Shown: piece by piece, positions 6,441-12,431 of the stretch | Layout: each line of letters begins with the position of its first letter | Position numbering within the stretch: position 1 is the first letter of the stretch | DNA from: a virus | Reading direction: 5' to 3' (one strand) | Length of the DNA: 30,608 nt | IMG/VR virus record: IMGVR_UViG_3300047408_000179 | Coordinates: 1 to 30,608 of that record | Program-made: the position numbers and the translations under genes | Notes under the pieces: model-generated | The model's input: the letters and a program-made list of their open reading frames with translations, nothing else | The model's database searches: none | Told to the model about the DNA's origin: nothing

Positions 6441-6706
6441 GCTGGCTCCCGGTTCAGGGCGGCGAGCGCGGCAAGGAGCGTGGCGAGGCGCCGTTGTTCC
6501 TCATCCCACGAGACGGGTACTTTCCGCGCCCGCTCGAAATGGTCGGACACAGACTGCGCCGCTCGCGCGACTGCGAGCAGATCAGGGAACGCACGGATGA
6601 GTTCTTCAGCAGCGACGGGTGCGCGGCGCAAGGCGAGCCCGCCGTCAGGGCGAGTCTGCGCCACGGCGGCGTTGAACGCGGCTTGCAGGTCGTCAATCCT
6701 GGTCAT
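6437..6706 (-). CDS. Small helical protein, twin of 4898-5155
   Basis: An 89-residue Ala-rich helical protein. The ATG was chosen over the adjacent GTG because AGGAGG lies six bases upstream. MTRIDDLQ at the start and AALAALNREPA at the end match the gene at 4898-5155; the centre (LIRAFPDLLAVARAAQSVSDHF) does not. Its TGA overlaps the GTG of dpdA. This is a duplicated gene or boundary cassette, each copy placed directly before a DNA-modification gene. Function unknown. Confidence 0.7.
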   Translation of the reverse strand: MTRIDDLQAAFNAAVAQTRPDGGLALRRAPVAAEELIRAFPDLLAVARAAQSVSDHFERARKVPVSWDEEQRRLATLLAALAALNREPA

Positions 6707-6721
6707 CACACGCCTCCTGGT

Positions 6722-7174
6722 TCACGCCGTCTTCTCCCACAACTGGCGAGCGACACCCAGATACGCGGCGTTATCGCGTGGCCGTGACGGCGCAGACCAG
6801 CCCGCACGCGGCGGGAGGCTCGCCACCACGCGGTATCCGGCCGCACGCAACGAGCCACCGAGCTCCGTGGCCTGCGTGTACGTGACGACGCGGCGGTATC
6901 CCTGCGCGAACGCCGCGCGTGAGCACGCGCCGTACAGCATCGAGCAGGCGTTGTGCGTCCCGTCGGACGCGACCCGCAGAACCTCGACCGTCAGCCCGTC
7001 GTCGAAGTGACGAGCGACGGGACGGCCGACGATCGCGACCGCGCGGAGCACGTCTTGGTCGTCAGCTGCGCCGACCGACCACTTGTGGCCCACGACGGGC
7101 CGGTTGTGGCGGTGCCACGCGGCGATGTGCTCGTTCGCCTGCGCCAGCGTCACAGGAACGAGGCGAAGGCTCAC
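6722..7174 (-). CDS. XF1762-family (GNAT-fold-like) protein
   Basis: A 150-residue protein with the pattern of the XF1762 family frequently carried by phages and integrative elements: AAWHRHNRPVVGHKWSVG, AIVGRPVARHFDDGLTVEV, DGTHNACSMLYGACSRAA, GYRRVVTYTQATELGGSLRA. The fold is thought to be acetyltransferase-like, with a possible cofactor loop near GACSRAAFAQGYRR, but no substrate is established. The GTG start overlaps the stop of a 25-codon gene (GTGA). It opens the accessory island that continues with the DNA-modification genes. Confidence 0.75.
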   Translation of the reverse strand: MSLRLVPVTLAQANEHIAAWHRHNRPVVGHKWSVGAADDQDVLRAVAIVGRPVARHFDDGLTVEVLRVASDGTHNACSMLYGACSRAAFAQGYRRVVTYTQATELGGSLRAAGYRVVASLPPRAGWSAPSRPRDNAAYLGVARQLWEKTA

Positions 7175-7248
7175 GGGCTAACCTGGGCAGATTGTCGGAA
7201 ATCCCGTTTCTGACGAGAAAACGCCTTAAGTGCCCACGTAGCGGTCAT
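7171..7248 (-). CDS. Tiny basic protein (25 aa)
   Basis: A 25-residue frame whose ATG overlaps the TGA of the transglycosylase gene (ATGA) and whose TGA overlaps the GTG of the next gene (GTGA). Precise coupling on both sides is strong evidence that it is translated. The product is basic and polar (LKAFSRQKRDFRQSAQ), possibly one amphipathic helix. It may mainly keep ribosomes coupled along the operon. Confidence 0.5.
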   Translation of the reverse strand: MTATWALKAFSRQKRDFRQSAQVSP

Positions 7249-7763
7249 CGGAGGCCGCACATCCGTGCCGTGTTGGGCCACGGTTCGAAGCCGCGGCCTT
7301 CCAAATAGGCGCGTTCGGCGGTGACCACTTGCATCGCCGCCGTCCAGTGGTCGGCGGTGCCGTAGGCGCGGAGGAAGGGTGCGGCGTAGGCGGCCATGAA
7401 GTCGAGGTCCATTTGCATGCCGCCGTAGTAGGGGGCGTCCGGGTCTGACCAGCGGCCCTCGAATCGGTGGATGCACAGGAACGCCCGTTCGAGCCCGGAG
7501 GCGCCGAGGCGGACGGTGGCTTTGAGGGAGCGGCGTATGCGGTGGAGCGTTATGCCCCTGGCACGCATGAGGTGGCCGTTGCGGCGGGCGCGGTGCGCCC
7601 ACCAGTGGACGTTGCGACCGTCGACCCTCGCCTGCTGGGTGCGGGTGACGGTTTGGGTGGTGGTGTGGACCGAGGGTAGTGGTGGGAGCTTGTGGTGTTC
7701 GGGGAGGGTGCTGGCGGCGGCGCCGGCGAGGGCGAGGACGGGAACAGCGAGCAGGCGGCTCAC
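7245..7763 (-). CDS. Membrane-anchored transglycosylase, Rpf-like
   Basis: 172 residues from a GTG overlapping the nuclease stop. An N-terminal hydrophobic segment (3-19) is followed by a Pro/Thr stalk (HTTTQTVTRT), a basic helical region (WWAHRARRNGHLMRARG) and a resuscitation-promoting-factor/transglycosylase-like domain at about 88-172. The putative catalytic Glu102 is in CIHRFEGRW, with C97 and C169 possibly disulfide-bonded. The domain continues with YYGGMQMDLDFM and ends PWPNTARMCG, a typical Rpf-like closing motif. It should act outside the membrane on peptidoglycan glycan strands. Its place in the replication operon rather than the lysis cassette is odd. Stalk and helix resemble the protein at 3040-3549. 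Confidence 0.7.
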   Translation of the reverse strand: MSRLLAVPVLALAGAAASTLPEHHKLPPLPSVHTTTQTVTRTQQARVDGRNVHWWAHRARRNGHLMRARGITLHRIRRSLKATVRLGASGLERAFLCIHRFEGRWSDPDAPYYGGMQMDLDFMAAYAAPFLRAYGTADHWTAAMQVVTAERAYLEGRGFEPWPNTARMCGLR

Positions 7764-8095
7764 AGGGCCTCGCCGCTTTCGTCGATGACGACGGGTCGTG
7801 GGATCCGGCCCGCCTGTTGGGCGAGGTCGACGAGCTCCCAGAAGTCGAGGACGGCGATGGGCCGGCGGTCGTTGTGACCGGCGACGACGAGCAGCCAGGG
7901 GCGGCATTCCCTTGTGCCTTGGGCTCTGGCCTGGATCACCCACTTCGACAGGACGGGTGGTCCTGGGCGGCTCGAGCGTTTGACTTCGACGCTGAAGGGG
8001 ACGCCGGTGCAGTCTGAGGTCGGGCCGGTGGGGCCGGCGCGTTGTCCGCCGAGGGCGCGGCAGATTCGGCGTTCGAGGTCTTTCCAGGCGGTCAT
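7760..8095 (-). CDS. PD-(D/E)xK nuclease, possible Holliday-junction resolvase
   Basis: A 111-residue protein with a minimal restriction-endonuclease-like core. An N-terminal helix (WKDLERRICRALGG) is followed by D28 and the E37-V-K39 motif in VPFSVEVKRS, then helices and WLLVVAGH. This size and order resemble small phage Hjc/VRR-like nucleases or recombination nucleases rather than large restriction enzymes. ATGA couples it to the replication initiator, and it overlaps the transglycosylase downstream. It is likely to process branched replication or recombination DNA; substrate specificity is inferred. Confidence 0.6.
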   Translation of the reverse strand: MTAWKDLERRICRALGGQRAGPTGPTSDCTGVPFSVEVKRSSRPGPPVLSKWVIQARAQGTRECRPWLLVVAGHNDRRPIAVLDFWELVDLAQQAGRIPRPVVIDESGEAL

Positions 8096-8700
8096 CGGGC
8101 CGCCTGGGCGAGCAGCTCTTCGCGCTGGTCGGGGGTGAGCGGTTGGCCGCCTTTCGGGAGGAGGCGGCGTTCGATGCGGCCGAACTCCTCGTCGGCCTGC
8201 TCGACACCCATCGTGTCGGGGTCGAAGGCCGGCGACGTGACCCAGTTGCGGCACGCGGTGTAGACGTTGGGGGGTTGGGGGGATGTCTCTTTAGAGACAT
8301 AAGGACGGGACGGGCCGCGCCCGCTGGCGCCCGCGCGAGAGCCGTCTACATGTAGACGATTTCCACCGTCTACATCGTCGTCTACACGACCGTTACGGTT
8401 GGCACGCCATCTGGCTTGTCTAGCGGCCTTCGTCGAATCCTTCGGGTTGTATTTCTCCCAGTTGTGGACCCACAAAGAGCCGTCCTCGTGGCGGTCGCAA
8501 AGCCGCGAAAACTCCGCCTTTTTCAACAAATTTCGGGTTACGGATCGCGGCAAAAGCCTCAGGTCGCTGGGGATCCGACCCTCGGTTTCGTAACGGGCGC
8601 AGTAGTTCATCACCCGGAACCACTGCCAACATTCCGCCTCCGACCAACCCTCGAACTTCGGGTGCTCGGTGAACTGATCGTCGGTCCGCAGCCAGCTCAC
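8092..8700 (-). CDS. Replication initiator / replisome organiser
   Basis: A 202-residue protein from a GTG overlapping the upstream TGA. The N-terminal 100 residues look like a winged-helix DNA-binding domain of phage replication proteins: SWLRTDDQFTEHPKFEGW, then LLPRSVTRNLLKKAEFSRL, GSLWVHNWEKYNP and a basic KAARQARWRANR. A low-complexity linker (103-143) and an acidic helical C-terminus (ADEEFGRIERRLL) follow, the latter probably recruiting host helicase. The linker DNA contains palindromes and repeated GTCTACA units (8283-8399), as in lambda O, where the origin lies within the initiator gene. No phage helicase or primase is visible nearby. Confidence 0.65.
   Translation of the reverse strand: MSWLRTDDQFTEHPKFEGWSEAECWQWFRVMNYCARYETEGRIPSDLRLLPRSVTRNLLKKAEFSRLCDRHEDGSLWVHNWEKYNPKDSTKAARQARWRANRNGRVDDDVDGGNRLHVDGSRAGASGRGPSRPYVSKETSPQPPNVYTACRNWVTSPAFDPDTMGVEQADEEFGRIERRLLPKGGQPLTPDQREELLAQAAR
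8283..8399. repeat. Iteron/palindrome cluster, candidate replication origin
   Basis: Within about 117 bases are four dyad or repeat elements. 8283-8300 is an 8-bp-arm inverted repeat (ATGTCTCT-TT-AGAGACAT). 8344-8357 is a perfect 14-bp palindrome, GTCTACATGTAGAC. GTCTACA recurs in direct orientation at 8368-8374 and 8380-8386. 8389-8399 is a 5-bp-arm palindrome, ACCGT-T-ACGGT. All lie in the region coding for the flexible linker of the replication initiator, where protein constraint is low. This matches origins embedded in initiator genes (lambda O). Binding by the initiator is inferred. Confidence 0.55.
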
Positions 8701-8882
8701 CGCACCGCCCGCTTCCGCCACATCTCACGGGACCGGCGAACATCACTCAACTCGTTCGTCTTACGCCTCAGCCGCAGCCGGGTCTCGGCCAACTGCTCCT
8801 GGTTGGACCAGAGCCGGTCGAGGAGCTCGTCGATCCGCAACCGGAGCCGGTAGTTCAGATCTTCCTGCGGCAACGGAGACAC
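8697..8882 (-). CDS. Small coiled-coil protein (61 aa)
   Basis: A highly charged helical protein: IDELLDRLWSNQEQLAETRL followed by a basic KTNELSDVRRSREMWRKR, a continuous amphipathic heptad pattern. The frame stays open upstream, so the start is uncertain. I chose the GTG at 8882-8880, which overlaps the 3' end of the zinc protein by 28 bases; a TTG slightly downstream is an alternative. It ends in TGA overlapping the initiator GTG. Function unknown. Confidence 0.55.
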   Translation of the reverse strand: MSPLPQEDLNYRLRLRIDELLDRLWSNQEQLAETRLRLRRKTNELSDVRRSREMWRKRAVR

Positions 8883-8998
8883 ATCAGGTCGGGGATCAGG
8901 TACCGGTTGCCACCGACGTAGACGGGGTGCGGGCTGCCGCAGCCGCACCCTTCGTCGGGACGCCATCCGTCGCGTTTCGCGTGTTCCTGCCACGTCAT
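8855..8998 (-). CDS. Small zinc-ribbon protein (47 aa)
   Basis: 47 residues from an ATG overlapping the upstream TGA (ATGA). It begins TWQEHAKRDGWRP and contains CGCG (19-22 region) and CLRC near the C-terminus, four Cys that can form one zinc ribbon, with a basic tail CRRKI. It lies between the candidate annealing protein and the replication initiator, so a nucleic-acid-binding role is plausible but unproven. Confidence 0.6.
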   Translation of the reverse strand: MTWQEHAKRDGWRPDEGCGCGSPHPVYVGGNRYLIPDLMCLRCRRKI

Positions 8999-9693
8999 TT
9001 TTCCGCTTCCTCCGCTTCCTTCTCCTTCGCCTCGAGGCGTTCGATCAGCTCGGACGCGTCGTTCTTGGTGAGCTCGGACACCTTGGCGGTGCTGTAGTGG
9101 TGCCACATCCCCTGCTCCAGCTCCTCGGCGGTCACGATCTCGGCTTTCTCAAGGCGGCCGGCGATCGCGTAGATCGCTTTCCGCTGCTGGTCGGTGATCG
9201 GCTGAGGCTTCGCCGGCGGCGGCATTTCCTCGGCGGGTGTGGCGTCGAACCCGGCCAGGGTGATCACGAACCCCAACGGCTGCCTGAGAGCTTTCGACGT
9301 GGCGCGGGTCTGGGCCATCGACCGCAAGGCGTAGTCGGCTCGGTCAGCCCACGTTTTCTCGGTTCGGAGGCATTCCGCCTCGGCCGCTCCGACGACGTTG
9401 CCGGCGAGGGTGCGGGCTTCGACCCGTGCTTCCCACCCGTCGTCGAGCTTCCGTGTCCAGACGAGGACGGGGAAGACGCCGAGCATGGTTCCGAGCAGCG
9501 TCCAGCCTTCGACGTGGACGTGCTTGCGGCCGTTGATCGTTGTCGTGAGCCCTTGCTTCAGGATCACGTCGGCGAGGGCGGTGGCGGTCCTCGACGCCTG
9601 AGCGACGACGTCTTCGGGTTCGTCGCTTTTCCACAGGCTGCCAGGGGGGTGAACGGGGACGGGGTCGCGGACCAGCTCGAGTTCGCTTGTCAT
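8995..9693 (-). CDS. Candidate single-strand annealing / recombination protein
   Basis: A 232-residue protein. Conserved-looking core: INGRKHVHVEGWTLLGTMLG, WEARVEARTL, then DYALRSMAQTRATSKALRQP and LGFVITLAGF. A C-terminal helical module (ITDQQRKAIYAIAGRLEKA...SELTKNDASELIERLEA) is of the kind found at the C-terminus of phage Erf/Rad52-like annealing proteins. The YALRSMAQTRAxSKALR element recalls the YAR-type motifs of such proteins. I do not recognise an exact family. The position directly upstream of replication genes supports a recombination role. The ATG was chosen because it overlaps the preceding stop (ATGA). Confidence 0.5.
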   Translation of the reverse strand: MTSELELVRDPVPVHPPGSLWKSDEPEDVVAQASRTATALADVILKQGLTTTINGRKHVHVEGWTLLGTMLGVFPVLVWTRKLDDGWEARVEARTLAGNVVGAAEAECLRTEKTWADRADYALRSMAQTRATSKALRQPLGFVITLAGFDATPAEEMPPPAKPQPITDQQRKAIYAIAGRLEKAEIVTAEELEQGMWHHYSTAKVSELTKNDASELIERLEAKEKEAEEAEK

Positions 9694-10130
9694 TGCACGC
9701 TCGCTTTCCACGGCTTCTCGACCTCAACGGACGCGAGCTCGATCGCCATCTTGTAGTCCTCATTCGCCGCAGCCAGTTGCCGCACAACGGCCCGGTCGAC
9801 CTTGTAGATCACGGTCGTCTTCACGGCGGCGTTGATGCGGTCCTCCGGGCAGTTCACCGACCGCAGGTTCTCCTGCAGCTCGACAGGGTCGATGTCGACG
9901 GTCTTGCCGCCGGTGAGGACGACCTTGTGCCCGTCGAGGTGGAGTGTTTTGGTGCCGAGCCGGCGTGCTTCCTCGCCGAGCACCTCGTCGCACAGGGCTT
10001 GGACGGCTCGCATCTGGTTGATGATTTCGGCGGCTGCGAGCCGGACGCGGGCGGCGTTGTCGGGCGTGGCCGGCAACGCCTCGCCGGTCCGCAGGTCGGG
10101 CAGCTCGTTGACGACCTGGAGCTCGCTCAT
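9690..10130 (-). CDS. Conserved-looking phage protein, unknown (146 aa)
   Basis: An alpha-helical protein coupled by ATGA overlaps on both sides. A long amphipathic helix (AARVRLAAAEIINQMRAVQALCDEVLGEEA) precedes a beta-hairpin-like segment (TLHLDGHKVVLTGGKTVDID) and another helix. It resembles small partner proteins often found next to phage recombinases, such as nuclease-inhibitor-like or SSB-interacting factors, but no diagnostic motif is present. Inferred role: recombination/replication accessory. Confidence 0.55.
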   Translation of the reverse strand: MSELQVVNELPDLRTGEALPATPDNAARVRLAAAEIINQMRAVQALCDEVLGEEARRLGTKTLHLDGHKVVLTGGKTVDIDPVELQENLRSVNCPEDRINAAVKTTVIYKVDRAVVRQLAAANEDYKMAIELASVEVEKPWKASVQ

Positions 10131-10663
10131 ACGAGGCTCGTCTGCCCCGGCGCGATCCCGTCAGCGGCCAAAGAGACGCAGTGGGGGTGAGCCCATTCGT
10201 CGAGTTGTTCGCGGAGGACGGCGTCGCTGCCGCCGCGTCGTGACGAGTGGGTTGGTGCTTTCCGTTCCCACGCGACGATCCGCCGGTACGTGAACCGGTT
10301 GAGCGGGTTGACGGGTTCCCCACAGTACGAGCAGCGTGGGTAGCAGCGTGGATCGAGCGTGGTCATTGGTTCACCTGCTCGGCCACGGCCATGAGGAAGC
10401 CCGATGATGAAGGCCACGGCGTCGCCGTCGTAGACCTCCCAGATCGGCTCGACCTCGGCCAGCGCACAGGCCGCGACACGATTGCGCCCATCGAGGCCAA
10501 GACCGTCCGATGACATGCGACACGGGACGTACTGGCCCCGCTCGGCGATGCTCGCAGCCATCTCGCGGAGCTCGTCCTCGGTGAGCATCGGGAACCGCTC
10601 GGCGAGCGGATGCCATTCGCCACTCCAGTCGGGGGTGGGCCGGCGGTGCTCGATGGCTGTCAC
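10127..10663 (-). CDS. ParB/Srx-fold protein with C-terminal zinc-binding part
   Basis: Residues 15-95 match the ParB N-terminal (sulfiredoxin-like) fold: HPLAERFPMLTEDELREMAA, IAERGQYVPCRM, then GLDGRNRVAACALAEVEPIW and DGDAVAFIIG. Small phage ParB-like proteins include nucleases and DNA-binding regulators. The second part has CYPRCSYCGEPV and HPHC, a likely zinc site. The two parts may be separate genes. An internal ATG at 10366 has AGGTG upstream and overlaps a TGA in the neighbouring frame, which would be reached if the GGG at 10400-10402 were GG. It is the first gene of the leftward operon after attP. GTG start. Confidence 0.6.
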   Translation of the reverse strand: MTAIEHRRPTPDWSGEWHPLAERFPMLTEDELREMAASIAERGQYVPCRMSSDGLGLDGRNRVAACALAEVEPIWEVYDGDAVAFIIGLPHGRGRAGEPMTTLDPRCYPRCSYCGEPVNPLNRFTYRRIVAWERKAPTHSSRRGGSDAVLREQLDEWAHPHCVSLAADGIAPGQTSLV

Positions 10664-10795
10664 CAGAACACCGCCGGCCCGTGTGCTCGAGGCGGGGCGC
10701 TGCCGATTGCGGTATCGGAGGCGTCTGCGCCGGTATGGGCCTCGAGCTGCTCGCTACCGCGCCTCGGTCGCGAGTGTGGTGTTATCTCACAGGCA

Positions 10796-10861
10796 GAGCG
10801 GACTGTTTCGCCCGCAAACGTGCTCAGTACTGAAACAGCGGTTCGAGTCCGCTCGGCGCCT
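10796..10861 (+). other. attP: tRNA 3'-end core with flanking dyad
   Basis: 10837-10861 reads as the 3' end of a tRNA. The T-arm is AGCGG-TTCGAGT-CCGCT with a perfect 5-bp stem and canonical loop, followed by seven acceptor bases, CGGCGCC, and a discriminator T. No matching 5' half (GGCGCCG, D-arm) is present, so this is a fragment, as expected when attP carries the part of the tRNA needed to rebuild the host gene. It lies 36 bases beyond the integrase stop. An inverted copy of the flank, GAGCGGACTGTTTC at 10796-10809, faces GAAACAG (10832-10838) and GTCCGCTC (10847-10854), possibly integrase core or arm sites. Confidence 0.7.
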
Positions 10862-10896
10862 TGGGTCTCCCGTTTTCCCTGCATAACCCGCACTTT

Positions 10897-12009
10897 CTAG
10901 AAGACCCCGTCCGGACTCTTTTGTGACAGTGCAGTTTGCTCTAGTCCAATCAGGCCCATGTCGCGGGCGACATCGCGCATGTCGAGGTGCCCGTACTCGT
11001 CCGCGGTCGTCTTGATCGATGCGTGGCCGAGCACGAGCTGCAGCGTCTCCAGGCGGCCGCCGCCGCGGAGGTATCCGGTCGCGAACGTGTGCCGGGTCAT
11101 GTGCGGGTTCCGGTAGCGGACTCCGGCCTCGGCGAGACTCCTCGTCCACCAGCGCTGGAAGCTGGTGGTCGTCATCGGCGTGGCGCGCTTGATCATCGAC
11201 CCGCCGCCCGGGCGCGTGTACCACAGGTGGTCGTTGCGGTTGAGCCCCTCGAGGAGGCTGAGTTCTGCGACAGCCCTGGCAGCAGCCTCGGATGCGGGGA
11301 CGATTCTGTTTTTGTCGCCCTTCGCGCCGAGAAACGCGAACCCGCCGTACGGCATGTCCGGTGTCGGGTCGGACCGCCAACTTCCGAACTGGAACGGGAT
11401 GCAGTCGCCCTTACGGGGGCCGGCCTCGAACATCAACGTGAACAGGGCACCGTCCCGGATCGGCAGGCCGCACAGAGCGTGCTGCTCGGCCTGGGTGAAG
11501 AGGTCGTACACCTGCTTCGACCTGCGTTTCATGTCTGGCAGCGCGTCGCAGGGATTGAGCGTGACCAGCCGCTTCTTCAACGCCCACTTGTAGAACGACC
11601 GCCATGCCGCCACACGCTCCCGGCGCGAGGCGGGCTTGAACGACTTGGCTACCTCGGCCATCTCGTCGTCGCCGAACCGGTCGATGCCGTGAGTGGGATA
11701 CATGAGGCAGCCGCGGGCGAGGTCGCGTTCGTACTGGTCGAGCGTAGAAGCGGCTTTGCCGCCGAGCTCGAGGTAGGTGAGCCACGCGACGACGTGGGGG
11801 CCGAGGGCTGTTTCCCGGTACCGGTGGTCAAGCACCGGGTTGTCCAGGATCCGCCTGGCGTCCGCGAGCGTGTACAGCCGCCCGGTGAGCGGTGTTAGGG
11901 TTGGCGCGCATTCGGGACTCAACCTCCCGTTGCCGGGCCCGGGCTGTTTCGGCGGCGCCGGGCCGTTTGCTAGAGCGCCTGATGGTACAAGGTCGTCGAG
12001 GAGGTTCAT
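10897..12009 (-). CDS. int: Tyrosine-family integrase
   Basis: A 370-residue tyrosine recombinase. An N-terminal SAM-like core-binding domain at about 70-150 (AWLTYLELGGKAASTLDQYE...AWRSFYKWALKKRLV) is followed by the catalytic domain. Active-site residues visible are R199 in EAGPRKGD, K230/K233 in GAKGDKNRIV, H303-x2-R306 in HMTRHTFATGY, H329 in LGHASIKTT and Y339 in DEYGH. All are present, so it should be active. The ATG overlaps the stop of the XRE regulator (ATGA), so both are made from one leftward transcript. The tRNA-end attP follows directly downstream. Confidence 0.95.
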   Translation of the reverse strand: MNLLDDLVPSGALANGPAPPKQPGPGNGRLSPECAPTLTPLTGRLYTLADARRILDNPVLDHRYRETALGPHVVAWLTYLELGGKAASTLDQYERDLARGCLMYPTHGIDRFGDDEMAEVAKSFKPASRRERVAAWRSFYKWALKKRLVTLNPCDALPDMKRRSKQVYDLFTQAEQHALCGLPIRDGALFTLMFEAGPRKGDCIPFQFGSWRSDPTPDMPYGGFAFLGAKGDKNRIVPASEAAARAVAELSLLEGLNRNDHLWYTRPGGGSMIKRATPMTTTSFQRWWTRSLAEAGVRYRNPHMTRHTFATGYLRGGGRLETLQLVLGHASIKTTADEYGHLDMRDVARDMGLIGLEQTALSQKSPDGVF

Positions 12010-12290
12010 GCGACGGCCCCCGCGGCGTCCTCCTTGCGGGCGCGGCGTTCGCGGGCGCGTCTGCGCCGTTCGCGCTCGTCCCACCGTTCCGCCTTCAGCT
12101 CGTCGTAGTCGAGGCCGAGCTCCCTGGCGATCGCTTTGAGGGCGACGGGGTTGGGGACGTGCAGGCCGCGCTCCCACATCTCGACGGATCGGGTGGAGAC
12201 GCCGATCAGCTGCGCGAGCTCGGGCTGGCTGAGCTTTTTGCGGCGGCGGCCGGCGGTGAGGAGCTTCGGTACTCGGTTGTGACCTGGCAT
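12006..12290 (-). CDS. XRE-family regulator (Cro- or integration-control-like)
   Basis: A 94-residue protein with an N-terminal helix-turn-helix: LLTAGRRRKKLSQPELAQLI, GVSTRSVEMWERGLHVPNPV, ALKAIARELGLD. It ends in a very basic/acidic helix (ERWDERERRRRARERRARKE). It is divergent from the repressor at 12432-12926 and cotranscribed with integrase (ATGA overlap). It may act as Cro, as an excisionase-like control factor, or as a repressor of integrase. A leftward promoter ends only about ten bases before its ATG, so translation would be nearly leaderless. Confidence 0.8.
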   Translation of the reverse strand: MPGHNRVPKLLTAGRRRKKLSQPELAQLIGVSTRSVEMWERGLHVPNPVALKAIARELGLDYDELKAERWDERERRRRARERRARKEDAAGAVA

Positions 12291-12295
12291 GACCC

Positions 12296-12373
12296 GGGTA
12301 GCCTACGACCGCGCCTACTGCAAGGTCAACCGAAATCTACGCCGCAACTTCCGGTGGTACAACTAAGGTAGCC
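12296..12373. promoter_or_regulatory. Candidate operator region between divergent regulators
   Basis: The intergenic region between the two XRE genes carries GGTAGCC at 12297-12303 (over the leftward -10) and at 12367-12373 (about 60 bases before the repressor start). The same motif in inverse orientation (GGCTACC) occurs twice before the membrane-protein gene at 13220. Binding by either regulator is inference; the 7-mer also occurs in coding DNA elsewhere in the window. Confidence 0.35.
12300..12329 (-). promoter_or_regulatory. Leftward promoter of the XRE-integrase operon
   Basis: On the minus strand TTGACC (12329-12324) is followed after 18 bases by TAGGCT (12305-12300), good matches to sigma-70/SigA-type -35 and -10 boxes. 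The expected start falls just before the ATG at 12290, implying a very short or absent leader. The -10 box is covered by GGGTAGCCTA, one of four GGTAGCC motifs in the immunity region. Confidence 0.55.
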
Positions 12374-12431
12374 GCATCCGCCTGAACACGGGGGCGGGTC
12401 CGAGTCAGCGAGAGAGAAAAGGTGTCACATC

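Noticed and set aside
10780-10861. Complete tRNA gene
   Set aside because: Only the T-arm and 3' acceptor strand fit; no GGCGCCG 5' strand, no proper D-arm or 7-base anticodon loop. Treated as an att fragment.
10987-11898. 303-codon plus-strand open frame
   Set aside because: Antisense to the integrase catalytic domain, whose active-site residues are all intact on the minus strand.
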